Notes: generated from the sequence alone by a model not told the origin. 64,000 bases of DNA from Breviolum minutum Mf 1.05b.01 (GCA_000507305.1 DF239739.1:108255-172254); one strand, 5' to 3'; positions 44,310 through 56,224 are shown, counted from the first letter of the stretch. Numbers and translations: made by a program.

Positions 44310-44547
44310 TTGATGGTGCTGAAACATATCCTATCAACGTTTCAGCAAACATCATAGATTGTGACTATGACAAAAGTGTCATTGTTCATCATTTTGGCAC
44401 AGAAGCACCACTCGAACAGAGCCAACTCAATTCTCATTTGATCTCCTGCAGTTGGACAAATAACGAGATGTCTACGTATCATCTGGCTGCCACAAACTCA
44501 ATCTCTCCAGAAAAAGCCCCAAACAGCTGGCTCTCTTTTTGTTTCTA
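44310..44547. CDS. open frames on both strands, undecided
   Basis: Plus: 80 codons (SANIIDCDYDKSVIVHHFGT, HLISCSWTNNEMSTYHLAAT). Minus: DQMRIELALFEWCFCAKMMN after CTGCAG with a GTCACA donor. Confidence 0.3.
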
Positions 44548-44671
44548 ACACCTACAACCTTAATAATCGTCCGTTTTCTGTAATTCCCTCCAACAGAAAA
44601 ATGCATACATCCTTCACTTTACATCCACTTTCATCAACAAAAAAAAACTTACACACAATCCCCCAAGTCAC

Positions 44672-45480
44672 CTTGGTTTCTTTCCCTGCCAAGCAGCTGC
44701 AACAATGCCACGTGCCGGTTGGGGCCACCCTTGGCTTTTGGGCCAGCCGCCGCATCGGCCAAGCAGCTCAGCACCGCGGCAAAGCGCTGGTGACGCTGCA
44801 GCATCGTGCGGAAGGCCTACGTATGGCGTATCCCGTATCCCATACCATCCATGTAAGGTATATCTACCTATATTTGGCTTGAATCTATGGTAAATATAGG
44901 TTAATATCCCAGTCCCATGGATTCTATGGGCATGGTTTTCGGTAGATGTGGGGTTTCACTAGTAAAATTGCTTTCACTAATACATAACCTGTAACTTTGT
45001 CTTTTGTGTTTATTCACCAAACAAAAAGTTAATTACCTTCCAACTACCAAATTTCTGCAGGTGTTTTGGGGGAAGTATGGTCGGATATTCACCTATCCAT
45101 TTGTAATTGACTAGTTGGTGGTTTCAACCCATTTGAAAAATATGAGTGAAAATTGGAAATCTTCCACAAATAGTGGTGAAAATAAAAAAAATTGAAACCA
45201 CCACCCAGTTATTATTCGTTCCCCCAAAAATGATGGAAAAAACTCACCTCCTCCGCTCCTTTGGATGCCACAATGGTACTGGGATCTCCTGGAGGGCAAG
45301 CCAAAGATGGCTTCGCAAAAGAAATGGTCTTGAAAAAGGCACCATAACTGGTTGGTGGTTTCGATTCAACCCATCTGAAAAATATTAGTCAAATTGGAAA
45401 TCTTCCCCTACAGTAGGGAAAATATTTGAAACCACCACCTAAATAAAGTAATATAATCAAATATCATCCATTCATGAATT
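44672..45480 (-). CDS. three linked exons, one intron is a family A element
   Basis: Exons: 45439-45480 (IHEWMIFDYITLF), 45248-45347 (YGAFFKTISFAKPSLACPPG then DPSTIVASKGAEE) and 44672-44816 (AFRTMLQRHQRFAAVLSCLA, DAAAGPKAKGGPNRHVALLQ, LLGRERNQ). Phases match at both junctions (2 and 0). Intron 45348-45438 (91 nt) is exactly a family A element. The second intron starts with GTGAGT and holds another A element (45111-45207) and an F element (44838-44932). The last exon is GC-rich, ends at GTGACT and looks helical. Not recognised. Confidence 0.75.
44838..44932. repeat. family F element inside an intron
   Basis: CCATACCATCCATGTAAGGT ... CAGTCCCATGGATTCTATGGG, within the intron 44817-45247. Confidence 0.8.
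45111..45207. repeat. family A element inside an intron
   Basis: CTAGTTGGTGGTTTCAACCC ... ACCACCACCCAG, within the intron between exons 45248-45347 and 44672-44816. Confidence 0.85.
45348..45441. repeat. family A element acting as an intron
   Basis: CTGGTTGGTGGTTTCG ... ACCACCACCTA. Minus-strand intron 45348-45438, GTGGTGG to CCAACCAG. Confidence 0.85.
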
Positions 45481-45737
45481 CTGGGAAGTTTACACATGTA
45501 TATGTATATATATATACTAAACATATATACACATATAATCATGTGAGCCATTTTCCTCCCCCCTCCGATTTTTATGTTGGCGGATTGTTGAAGTAGGGTT
45601 TTAGAAGGTTTTAGGAACAATCATCTCTCTATTTGTTCAGGTACTTTTCAAAGAATCAAATACACTTCAACCAACCCTGCGAATGGGGTTGTAACACACC
45701 CCCTCTAAAAAGTTTAAGTTTAACAAAAAAATGAGAG

Positions 45738-45897
45738 TTGAACATGATGGACCATGGTATCTCCTCTTCCATCCCGTCTTTCTGCCTTCAGCTTCCAAGT
45801 TGGTTTTCGTGGTAGAAAACAACCTCGGTCCTGCCGCTGGCGCAGGCCATCCCGGTGCCAACGTGGGAAGTTCCGCAAAACCACAGTCACGAAGCAC
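45738..45897 (-). CDS. candidate exon
   Basis: TCTTAG acceptor followed by G: VLRDCGFAELPTLAPGWPAP, AAGPRLFSTTKTNLEAEGRK TGWKRR, GC-rich. Probable donor GTCCAT. Other frames are open. Confidence 0.55.
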
Positions 45898-46019
45898 CTA
45901 AGAAAATCATGTTGGGACAAGGGCGTGTCAGTTAGACCTATGTGCTTTACACATCTTAGATCCAAACAATTGATCTTAACCAGAACTGGGCTAGTTCTGA
46001 GAAACCAACATGATTGATT

Positions 46020-46290
46020 TCAACCAAAAAAACGCACAAAAAGAAGCACAAACAAAAACAGAAAAGCAAAACAAAACAAAAAATGAAAGCAAAGTAAAAA
46101 ACAGCAAAAAACCAGTCTGCAAAAAAAAGAAATAAAAAGTAAAAAAGAGAAAACAAAAACAGAAAAAAAGAAAACAAAAAAAAAACGCGGCGAGGAAGAA
46201 AAAAACAAATGAAAAACAAAAAACAGCACAGCTCAAAAGATGCAGAAATAAAAACAAAAAACAGAAAACAAAAAAAGTATTTACAAAAAA
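46020..46290. repeat. A-rich low-complexity tract
   Basis: AAACAAAAAC-type sequence with almost no T on the plus strand; the Phe-rich minus frames are artefacts. Confidence 0.9.
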
Positions 46291-46632
46291 ACATGTAAAA
46301 AACTTAAAGTTTATACTAGTTTTGCTGTGTTTTTCTTTTTTGCTTGACTTTTTTTTTGGGGGGGGGGAGGGGTAGTCAGATCTTTTTTTCCGGATCCATG
46401 CTTTGTTCAAATGTAAATCATGTTTATCAACAAAATTATTATATAGCATGGAAACATTTCCAGGAAATCTAGGAAAATGTATATCAATTTTACATGCTAG
46501 GTCTAGAATCAAGTACATTCCAAAACATCCTAGAATTAGCCTAACTGGCTAAAAAAACTTGATCCATGGCTCATGTTGAACATATTTGCCCGTTTCAAAC
46601 AAGCAAACAAAAAAAAACAAAATTCCCACCCC

Positions 46633-46730
46633 AAATCGACCAAATAAAAATGCTTCGAAGGTGCAAGCCCCGACTCGTCTGCAAGCTCGTACCTCAGATC
46701 GCGAAATGTTTTTTTTGCCACTGATACTGA
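46633..46730 (-). CDS. candidate exon
   Basis: Frame SVAKKTFRDLRYELADESGL then APSKHFYLVDLG, ending at a GTGGGA donor; acceptor probably ATCAG near 46716. Confidence 0.5.
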
Positions 46731-46811
46731 TGTTGGGTAAGGGAGCACCCATTATTACAGCAATGTATAATACAATGTCACATGTATATAGATCAATATA
46801 TTGATATAGCC

Positions 46812-46925
46812 TGCCTGAAACGAACAGCAAAAGCCGGCCTTGCAAAATCAATGAATTGCAAGATGACATGTCCTTTTTGGGGATGGGTCTAATTTTCAGC
46901 GGCCCCAAAGTTAGTTTCAGGGGCC
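46812..46925. repeat. family D element, diverged
   Basis: GCCTGAAACGAACAGCAAAA ... AAGTTAGTTTCAGGGGCC. Confidence 0.65.
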
Positions 46926-47472
46926 CATGCAATAGGAGTTGTTTTCTGAACCAATAATGACTTGGTACAATTCTTCTTGACCCTTGGTTGATATTTATAA
47001 ATTTATATGGGAGTGGATTTGTTACTTTCCGAAGTTGGGCAGCAAGACATCTATTTTGACCCTACGAGTGCCCGTGTGGTGATGGCACGTATGATTCCTA
47101 AGCCTTCCCCCAGTGAGGGGAAAACTCCTTGGCATAGAACTGCCCCACATGGGTGGCATCAAGCATAGCCATGTTCGCAAATCAGGGCGATCTCATGTTT
47201 AACTAAACAGGTGCTGATTTAACGTCCTGAATGTCAAGTTTTCAAGTTTTAAAGTTTTAAAGCCTCAATTTTTTATCTGGCCAACCTGAAGTTGGATGAT
47301 TTTTTGAGTCATTCATGCCCAGGATACAGTCACTACCTCATCGAGCAAAAATGTAAACCTAGATATATTATACAGTATATTGGTACAAGTTCTTGGGTCC
47401 CGGTTTTTTTCAAGGCGTTTTTTTAACCTATATAAATAAATCACGACAGTTATCTGCATTTTTTCCGAACAC

Positions 47473-47569
47473 CCGGTGGATCCCAGGCCAACAAGGGCCA
47501 AGCCTTGAATCCAAACCAACCAAGCCTTGAATCCTTCCATTACCAAAATGTGCCTTCCACTTGGAGGTG
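47473..47569 (-). CDS. candidate exon with hydrophobic segment
   Basis: 97 nt, AAAG acceptor and GTGTTC donor: PPSGRHILVMEGFKAWLVWI then QGLALVGLGST. The middle comes from a direct repeat of GATTCAAGGCTTGG. Confidence 0.55.
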
Positions 47570-47607
47570 CTTTGAAAACGTATCTTCCCAAAAGTTCCGA
47601 AATATCT

Positions 47608-47715
47608 ACCCTCCAGGAAAATTCACAGGAATCCCACCAAACGGGAAAAAGGAATATGTAATCTTCAAAATATGCCTTTATCAGGAAGATACTGTTAATT
47701 CCCTTGGAGGGTAGA
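47608..47715. repeat. family D/J palindrome
   Basis: TACCCTCCAGGAAAATTCAC ... GTTAATTCCCTTGGAGGGTA; downstream flank of exon 47473-47569. Confidence 0.75.
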
Positions 47716-47748
47716 TATCTAATATTGGTTCATGTCCCATGTTTGTTT

Positions 47749-47869
47749 ACACCCTGGAAGATTAACATGGAACATAATCATGGAGGTTTGGATCATGGAG
47801 GTTTGGAAGATCATTTTCCTTTCCAAATGGTTGATTAGTAGGTTCTATGTTAATCTTCCAGGGTGTAAA
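47749..47869. repeat. family B element
   Basis: ACACCCTGGAAGATTAACAT ... TGTTAATCTTCCAGGGTGTA; inside, GGAGGTTTGGATCATGG is partly duplicated. Confidence 0.85.
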
Positions 47870-47930
47870 GATTAAATTTGATTCAAGGATGGTACAACGG
47901 TACAACCACCCCACTCTCCTTGGATCTCAC

Positions 47931-47984
47931 TGTCTCCCATCTCCAAGATGCAAAGGCTTTCTCGGCCACTTCTCTACGTTTAAC
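47931..47984 (-). CDS. candidate exon, 18 codons
   Basis: Bounded by CTGCAG acceptor and GTGAGA donor, exactly 54 nt: VKRREVAEKAFASWRWET. Basic and helical. Phase fits the preceding exon 48118-48319. Function not recognised. Confidence 0.5.
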
Positions 47985-48117
47985 CTGCAGTTTCAAAGGA
48001 TTTCGCTGGAAGAAATTGGTATATCTCAAGTTATGAACCACTGATCCAAAATGCTTCATGGAATGATCCAAGCACTTCCTAACTTACAACTTATATGAAT
48101 CAAACCCTCAAACCTAC

Positions 48118-48319
48118 CCTGAGACTTGTGGAAAAGAAGGTGAAGGAGTCGTAAAACTTGTGCGCTTCATCAACATGTAAAGTCGACATGAGGAAGCTGG
48201 ACTTCCAAAATGTTTCAAGTTGAAGGCATTCCTGGCACTTTTCAACTACCTGGAAGTTTTCTTCTGGTTCGTGACCTTCGTAAAGATTTTGAAAGGTGGT
48301 TGTAATGACATCTGGGCAT
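48118..48319 (-). CDS. candidate exon, possibly PUS3 C-terminal part
   Basis: A 202-nt open frame (67 codons) from an AG acceptor to a GTAGGT donor. It starts CPDVITTTFQNLYEGHEPEE and contains VVEKCQECLQLETFWKSS, a charged helical stretch. It lies just downstream of the PUS3 core on the same strand, and its position and helical character fit the poorly conserved C-terminus of that enzyme, but I see no diagnostic motif. It ends in phase 0 and the next exon (47931-47984) starts in phase 0, so the two can be joined. Confidence 0.6.
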
Positions 48320-48364
48320 CTATTTGGCCAGTGCTGTTTTTTGTTCATGTGCACTTTAAATCAC

Positions 48365-48483
48365 TTTAATGCCTCTAATCAAACTAGTAGTAAGGGAGAG
48401 AGTGGGAAGAAAAGATCTTGGTCCTGCAGAGTATCCAACTGCTACGGCCCATGTGTCATGTCTACTTTCACCAACGACGTCGT
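48365..48483 (-). CDS. candidate exon
   Basis: 119 nt from an AG acceptor after CCCTC to a GTGATT donor; peptide begins DVVGESRHDTWAVAVGYSAG. Its phase does not match the exon 48118-48319 directly downstream, so either one of the two is wrong or an exon is missing between them. Confidence 0.4.
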
Positions 48484-48577
48484 CTGAGGGTACGAAATCC
48501 ACAGCGTGTGCGACGTTTTTTCGGGGGGGTTATGTAGTATCTTCCCATATATGGGCAGTTGTCTTAAAATCAACTAA

Positions 48578-48689
48578 CTAGTTGGTGGTTTCAACATGTT
48601 TCAACCCATTTGAAAAATATGAGCGAAAATGGGAATCTTCCCCAAGTAAGTAGGGATGAAAATAAAGAACATTTGAAAGCACCACCTAG
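48578..48689. repeat. family A element
   Basis: CTAGTTGGTGGTTTCAAC, with an internal duplication of GTTTCAAC, to AGCACCACCTAG. Confidence 0.85.
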
Positions 48690-49091
48690 ATTAAATACTC
48701 CATAGGTTGATCAGATCCCGAATAAAACACAGAATGAACAAAAAAGGATCCAAAAGTGATTTATACAAAACAGCCCATTCTAAAAGTATAAAATAGACTA
48801 GAATAGATAATAATCGACTAAATAGTGCAAATAGGTCATTATGCAAGTCCCCAGTTTTGCTTGCCAAAATATCATGACTGAGTCTATGACCCTTGAGGGT
48901 AGAAACATGATCGATACCACCAACTGCTCCCCTCCACTTGAGCCACGAAAAAAAAACTTATTACCTTCCATTATACTGGTTGGTTTATAGGGATTCTTAT
49001 ATTGGCTTATTATAATCCCTATAAAATCGGGTAGTATAATCCCCTATATGACCTAGCCAACCAAGGTTTTTTTCATTGCTCACTTGCTCAC

Positions 49092-52000
49092 CCATAGTAG
49101 TTCCAACCAACAAATTCAGGCTGAGAAGAAACAGCTCATCGATCACATTGGCTTCCTCTAGTCCACTTCCAATCAACAACAACACGGCTGCCATGCAACG
49201 CACCTGCCATGCTGTGCGGTTGCGGTAGCTTCGGGGGACGTAGGGAAACCACATGGGGAAGCGCTCCAAAGTGGCAAATTTCAAGGGAAGTGGAGATGGG
49301 TTGAAGAACAGAACTCAGGCCACCCAGATTGGAGGAGCTTGCATCACTGAAATCTCATAAAATGCAGGAAGCAAGAACTCTATGATTGTCAGCAAGTACA
49401 TATTACTTCCATCTTCTCTTATTTTCCATATCATTTTCTAATATCTTATATCATCTTCCAATCCCATTCCTACAAATTAAGATGACTTTCTTCCACAGCT
49501 TCCCACTCAAAACTAGACTACTTCATTCTTCCCCCCCCACTTTCCGTGTCCCCTTCCACCCTCCAAATCCCGTGGCCCCAGCGGATTGAGCCCAGAAACC
49601 ACGCCTGATGCCACAGGAATGCCACCCCGGTAACCGCGAACTCCGCGACGGCGTTTCCGGGCAGTTGGCGCACGGAGGTGGACAAGATGCGGCGACGGAA
49701 GGCCGAAACATTCTCGATATCCATCTTACCTTGGGCGATCCCAAGGTAGACATCCCGTGGCAAAATAGAGAAGGAACGGAACTTCCAAGTTGCGTCTTTT
49801 TTTTCATGGTTTTTTTAAATTGCCTTTTACAAAAAGGATGGGTTTGTAAGAATGGATAAGCTGAAATGGTGAATCATCAAAGAGGGACACCAATTTCTTA
49901 GACTATAATTTGTACAATTTTACAGCTTCCGCGCCACCCACTTGAGGATTGAGATGTTCACCATCTGCACCCTGAATGTGTAAAAATCCTGTATAATTTA
50001 TGGGAGGCGCTTTTTTGCACCATTGGACCAGCTTCACTTTAACAAGAGTTCCACCCCCCCAAACAAAAAAAACAAAAACGACAACCTGCAATTCTGCTGG
50101 TGACCTCTTTAGGAATGTTTTAAGTGACATGTTTCAAAGGTTGTTGGTGACCTCTAACTAGGGAACAAGATGGTCACCTTTGAATCACCTGGAACTTTCA
50201 TCAACCTCCATGACATGCCGGAGGTAAAGGCCGCCCGGAAGGTCTAGGGCTCAGATCCCCCCCCAAAACAACGGAGGGGATCTGAGCCACCAAAGTCTGG
50301 AAGGAAAAAAACCCTCTGGTAAACTAACATAGCTGGCTGGAATATCACCATTTTACATAGGAAATACATCTTCAAAGGGTACATGTTCCATTGCTATGTT
50401 CGATTACCGGGGTGTATTCAACATTTTTTGGTTAATGATTTACATATTGTGTGTGTCTGTACAACCAATGGCGAATGTATGTTGCGATTTCTGCTCCATT
50501 GCTCCATGGATGCTAAGTGTTGCTGAGATTGGTAGTTTTTACAAACACATCGGCCAGCCAGGGATGTTGGAAATCATGTTTGGCCACCAATCACATCAAA
50601 CCCACCAAGACTTGAATTGACAAAGAATTTGGATGCCCAACGGCTACTGTACCTGTAAGGCAAAAAAATCCGGTTGTGGTTGCGGCTTGTTTGTGCTAGC
50701 ATCTCCCCGGTCATCCACCTCCGTTTCACATCGTCAAAACACACCGGGCCACAGAAATTGCGGAAGTCGTGTTCTCCCACGAAGTGTTGAGCAGCTGAGT
50801 GCATCCGATCAATATCTTCACCGGAATAAGGGAAGTAGTACCTCAACTGCATTCATGTCTCTTCATGCTTTTTGTTCGTGTTTTATGCTTACTGCTGTTT
50901 ACACATATCCATGAATTCATCTAAATATATCCTGATACATATATTGAAAATATCATTGCATATTATGCTCTGAATCATCTATACGTGCACTTGTCGGACT
51001 TACACTTGGACTTCCGCCAAGGTTTTCACATGTGCTTCCCACAGAGTAGGTTTTCTTTGACTTGCCTCGGACGTTCCATCGCTGGAAGCGTATTCGCGTA
51101 GATACGTTTACGGTGCTTCACTTGAACGTAGGAAGAACAAAAACACCGTTACAACTACATTCCTTGGTCACAGCGAACGTTGTCTTTTTGACATGTTCGA
51201 AGTATGTATACATATATATATATATATAAATATACATATTATATACATACATCCATGTATGACATGTCAACGTGTGCTTAACGATACACCTTTGCGTATC
51301 TAACCCAATACTTTGAAGGGATGCTTGCAACTAGCGATAGCTGCTCCCCACCTAATTCCCCACCATCTTCCACCGCTAAGCCAAGGAGCTGATAACAGCG
51401 ATAGAGACATGAAAAACGTGCATCAAAGCTATCAGGAACCCGACAGGAACCCAATACCCTGCAGCAAAAAAAAGTCACCAGAATTTGAGGGCGACAAATC
51501 GACATCCACTTGACATGGTTGATTCTGTTTGTAGCATATGTACTCTCCCTGTAAACTAACATTTCGCCCCCTAAAAATGTATGGTTGGAATACGACTTTC
51601 CTATTGGGTTTCGGCCAATTTGAGGGGCTTTTGCTGTTAGTTTCAGGGAGGGTATGTATATTTCAATGCCTGGATCTGCTATTTAATGTTTGCTATCAAA
51701 AACAAACTATGGCCATTGGCTTCAAATTAACACTTTTTGGAAGATGATGGTGTATGTGTATTTCAAATTTTTACATCTCTCTGTCTCTCTCTTATATATA
51801 TATATATATATATATCTTTCATATCCTATGTAAATATCCGATATCATTGGATCTTGATTCCAAGTTTCAATTTCATGGTTTGTTTTCCGCGAAGCACCAA
51901 AGCGGCGTAGGGTTGGTTTTCCCTCTTGTGGACCGGATGGGTTTCTTGTGGACCAGATGCGAGCTCCCCCAGGATGCAGGGTTGAGATCCCCGAGGCTAC

Positions 52001-52631
52001 GTAAGTTTCCATGGTGGACACTGGTTGGTGGGGGATCACCCCGAGTTACATAGTTGGAATTTGGAACTTAAAGTTGTTGGATATGTCCAGGTTGAAGTAT
52101 TTTATATTTATATATACACATTTTCCAGCAACTGAGGAGATGATTATTTCTTTACATTCAATAAATCGAGCCGGTGAGAAGCTTCCTTTCCATGTAACGC
52201 TGGATGAGGCCCAGTCTCAACGTTTCTTCCCCACACTCTTGGTTCGCCAGAAAGGTTGCATCCCATGTGTCAAATCCGTATAGCTTTCATATGTGTTCCT
52301 ATATGGTTTCTTGTGATTTCTTGTGTTTTTTGAATGGCATGCCGGTGCTTCCTGTGTACTCTATCAATGTCAAAAAATCGAACACATTCTATACGTGTAT
52401 GGATGCGTTAGAGTGCTCCCCTTCCCAGTGTCAGGAAGAAAATGAAGGTTAACGTTGGGATCTTCTACTAAACATGTGAAATAATCCTAGTGGTCACTGG
52501 CATCCTGGGTGTGCTTTCGCACCCCAATATTCCCATCACCTGGCCGTTCCCACACCTGACGTCTGAAGGCAACACCCCATTCAAAATGCTGGGGTAATCA
52601 AAGTCCTGAACGCTACCGGAAGGGCCGATGG

Positions 52632-52714
<83 letters not shown>

Positions 52715-54788
52715 GCAAGCAACAAGCAACAAGCAACAAGCAACAAGCAACAAGCAACAAACATCAAACATCAGACAACAGACAACAGACAACAAACAAC
52801 AGACAACAGACAACAGACAACAAACAACAGACAACAAACAACAAACAACAACAAACTACTAAACTACTACTAAACTGCTGCTGCTGCTGCTACTACTACT
52901 CCTCCTCCTGCTGCTGCTGCTGCCGCCGCCGCGGCTGTTGCTGCTGCTGCTAGTGCTACTACTTCAACTTTTGTGTGTAGTGTAGAATGAAGTTAATTAC
53001 TGGTTGGTAAGTAAAAATCATGATCCGATTGAAAAAATATGAGTCAAACTGGATCATTTCCCTCAAATAAGTATTTTTTGGAGAAAAAAATGAAACCATT
53101 ATATAATTATATATCTAGATTGGCAATTTCATGACTGCATTTCTATGTTTTCACTTCATGGCCCTCCACCATTTTTTTCCACAAAAAAACACGGCGAACC
53201 ATGGCTGACCCCCGGGTTGGCCTCACCCTCAACCGGTTTCAATCGCAGCTTCAAGGAGATGTAGTTTCCAGCAGAATGCACACCCTGGAAGATGACCCAT
53301 TGTAGTTCGAAGACCCGGACTCGAAGAACTCGGAGTATGTATATATATATATATATAAGAAAAAGTCTATATTAGGTCACTTGAGGTACCTTAGCCGACT
53401 TCAGCATGAGAGACATGCATCAGTCACTCTTAAAAAAATGTGTGTTTGCTTTTACAAGCAACTTTGTATCCACTTGTCACCATCTTCAGACTCCAATTGG
53501 TAGGCTCAAGTGATCATCTAAAATGGGGATCATTTGGCAAGCCTCTGCACTATACAATTGTTTCATATAAAAGTTTGTCCAGGATGCCCTTCTTGATACA
53601 CCCGGTACAAGGAGGCATGACATACATGATGAGACAAGCAGCAGCCTCAATGCACACTCAGCTAGCCTAAGCGTTAAAACCGTCTAACCTACCAATGGAA
53701 ACACATCACCTGTCCTTGCAAGTGTCACAAAAAGCTTCAGCTGGGGCTATATGTTACACGACAAAAAGGCAATATGCTACAAATTGAATTTCGACATATT
53801 ATGGCTCTCTGCTGGGAAGAAATGACTTGATCTCTGCATCTCTTATCGCCTGACACATCATCTGCCAGGGAAGTATCATCTCCCAAGGCCTCTGTTTTGG
53901 GGGAGTGTCTATCGCCTTGTCTGTGCGGCCGCAACGCGAAAAGTTGCACGTCTGCCGGTCCTGGGTGGATCGGATGATATGGAAGTTGGCCAATTTTTAT
54001 TGCTTAACGGGAAGTATCCCATGGAACTTGATTTCTTAAGTTTAATTTTTACAATCCCTTAAAGATAGGATCAAAGTTTATTTTGGAAACATGTATCATT
54101 CAAACAACTCTTTTGTGTCTGTGTGGACCTCCTATCTTAATATACATGACGCTGACATCGCAAGGTATTGGCAACAGAATGGGGGTGGCAGCTTCGGAAT
54201 GCAAAAAGCCCGGGCTGCTAAAACCCAAAAAACTAGTTGGTGGTGTCAACCCAATTAAAAAATATTACGTCAAATTGGATCCTTTCCCCTAGTAGGGGTG
54301 AAAATAAAAAATATTTGAAACCACCACCTAGAAAATCACTTACTGTAAAAACAGATCTTCCCAAAGTCGATGTTGTGCCATGTTCTCTGCAGTAACACTT
54401 CCCCCATGTTTCTTCGAAGGGGGCCCCCCGGTCAACACTGGGTGTCCTGAATCAACCGCGTCTTGAGTAAGGCATCAAAAAGTACTGCCTCCACTGTTGG
54501 ACAAATCTTTGGATCCTGAAACCGCAGCGAAATGAATGGATTGGATTGGATTGGATGAGTAGGTATACAGTCAACCCTTTGAAAAAGGTATTTGAATGGT
54601 TGTCTTTTTTCAAGGCAAACTGGGTGCTTAGATGTGGTAAGGCATGTCTATTGTAGACAACCAATAAGGCTGGCAGAGTTGCACGATTAACAAGAGCCGC
54701 CCTCATCAACCACCCTGAACGAGCTGATCCAAGCCACTTGCCAGGCATTTCCATGATAATTTGTGCCCACATAAGCTATCTTGAGTGC
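49092..54788 (-). CDS. PUS3: tRNA pseudouridine(38/39) synthase, PUS3/Deg1 type (multi-exon)
   Basis: TruA-superfamily enzyme that turns uridine 38/39 of the tRNA anticodon arm into pseudouridine, in nucleus or cytoplasm. Exons in gene order: 54738-54788 (ALKIAYVGTNYHGNAWQ), 54447-54515 (CPTVEAVLFDALLKTRLIQ), 53916-53960 (DRQTCNFSRCGRTDK, with the catalytic Asp of the GRTD motif), 53234-53284 (GVHSAGNYISLKLRLKP), 52556-52605 (DFDYPSILNGVLPSDV), 51390-51458 (VPDSFDARFSCLYRCY), 50750-50841 (YYFPYSGEDIDR to GEHDFRNFC), 49605-49729 (KMDIENVSAFRRRILSTSV to VAFLWHQ) and 49092-49203 (VRCMAAVLLLIGSGLEEANV). All are consecutive PUS3 motifs and every junction keeps frame. Introns start GT (3), GC (4) or GA (1) and all end AG. 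The N-terminal exon and the C-terminus are not placed; the 3' limit at 49092 is uncertain, and 48118-48319 may carry the C-terminal helices. Introns hold family A, D and E elements and a CAA microsatellite. Confidence 0.93.
50310..50417. repeat. family E element in a PUS3 intron
   Basis: ACCCTCTGGTAAACTAACAT ... CTATGTTCGATTACCGGGG, in the intron 49730-50749. Confidence 0.8.
51538..51654. repeat. family D element in a PUS3 intron
   Basis: TACTCTCCCTGTAAACTAAC ... CTGTTAGTTTCAGGGAGGGTA, in the intron 51459-52555. Confidence 0.85.
52628..52860. repeat. CAA microsatellite grading into CAACAAG and ACAACAGAC units
   Basis: CAA run, then GCAACAA units and ACAGACA units. It sits in the PUS3 intron 52606-53233, so poly-Gln is not translated. 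Confidence 0.95.
52874..52952. repeat. CTG/CTC/CCG triplet region
   Basis: CTGCTGCTG, CTACTACT, CCTCCTC, GCCGCCGCC and CTG again, in the same PUS3 intron. Confidence 0.9.
54233..54331. repeat. family A element in a PUS3 intron, AAAA duplication
   Basis: CTAGTTGGTGGTGTCAACCC ... ACCACCACCTAG between A-rich tetramers; it lies inside the GA-AG intron 53961-54446. Confidence 0.85.
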
Positions 54789-55222
54789 CTTCATCAGAAA
54801 GGCAAGGTCGAGGGGGCTTATGGAATTTTCGCAGGGAATTAGGGAAGGTGTGCCATTCAAAAGAGCTGAGGTATATATATTACATGTATGATATATGTTC
54901 TAGCATAACGAAGGGAAGTGGCCACCCATGTGGGGTTGCATTGCATATAGATAAATCGAAGCATCTACTGTAACAATAATAGTGAGCACATTCGCCAGAT
55001 TGCGCAGAACAGCCCCTCTTTAGGTAAATTTCGGATTACGGATTGGTTGTATTTAAAAATGTCCCTTCAATACAACCGAAGCGGCTGGGCATTGAAGCCC
55101 CTAAGTTGATTTGACGTAAAGGAAACAACAGACAACTATATACCCTCTGACAATCCAACGTAGCAAATGGAAGATGCCAAAGTTAGTAGATGCAATTTCT
55201 GTTTCAAAACAGGGGATGTTCA

Positions 55223-55328
55223 ATTACCCTCCAGTAAACTAACGTAGCCATGGAAAACACATTATTTTGATGGTATTTCCTAGAAAAAAATGGATTTTCT
55301 ATGGCTATGTTAGTTTACTGGAGGGTAA
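55223..55328. repeat. family E element
   Basis: TTACCCTCCAGTAAACTAAC ... TTAGTTTACTGGAGGGTAA. Confidence 0.9.
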
Positions 55329-55431
55329 TATGTTAGACCAGTGGAGGTTCTGTCAAAGTTCTCAGCCCGTGAAAGATATCCATCAATCATTGTTCACACA
55401 GGCCCCTGGCCCAACACAAATCGAAAAGCAC

Positions 55432-55553
55432 TTACCCTCCTGGGAACTAACGGTTCGCCCTTGAACATAGGCCATCCCAAAGGAAAAGACCCTCTTCCAA
55501 CCCATCATTATTTTTCAGGTGCGTTTACTCGCCGTTAGTTTTGGTAGTCGGGT
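55432..55553. repeat. family D/J palindrome
   Basis: TACCCTCCTGGGAACTAACG ... CCGTTAGTTTTGGTAGTCGGGTA. Confidence 0.7.
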
Positions 55554-56224
55554 AGTTGGTTAAACGACTCCATTCCCACTTTTCACCCAAGTTACAAAGT
55601 GGTGAAAGGTCGCTTTGGACCAATCGAACTCTTTAGGCCCTTTTTTCCTCTTCTTCGCTTCATTCCTCAGATAACCCACTCTGAAAATGATCAAAACAAG
55701 TTGAGAAGTTTTCTGCCTGACGCGTCATCTTGTAGATGAACGGCCTTTTACCAAAGAAAATATGGGGTGAGACACAGTATCAGTACATGTTGCCCCGCAG
55801 TATTGAAACAAAAATACCTCTCAATCCTTTGCTGGTTGTTGGTTTCCATGCATCATCATCCATCTCACAAAGTCAAGAAGTGAACAAAACTAATGATGAA
55901 AATCGACACCTAGACAAAAAATATTGAAGTCTTGGTATGGAACCTAAAAACACAGAAACACAAAGGATATATATAAACATCATGATCCTCATCATTCCTC
56001 ATGCTCATCATCGGCTCACATGTTTGGCCCTTCATTCAAAACTTTTCTACAATAAAATTTGATTTGATTTGATTTACCATGCCTTTTTGATGGTGCCTTG
56101 GGGCAACTTCAACCAAACTGCAACTTGGGCACGGGGTGGTTTTTTCGCTCGCATCCATCCGTCGCAACCCACAGTGTGGTTCAATTGCCCGAGTTTTTGG
56201 GGGTGGCGATTGGGATTATAATTT

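Noticed and set aside
45956..46518. Phe-rich frames of 69-175 codons
   Set aside because: Translation of an A-rich low-complexity tract.
51880..52290. Protein-like frames on both strands
   Set aside because: They fall in the PUS3 intron between 52555 and 51459; a reminder that such frames arise by chance here.
54105..54213. Minus-strand exon-like frame (PGFLHSEAATPILLPIPCDV)
   Set aside because: It lies inside the PUS3 intron 53961-54446, whose flanking exons join to give the continuous motif LIQDRQTCNFSRCGRTDK.
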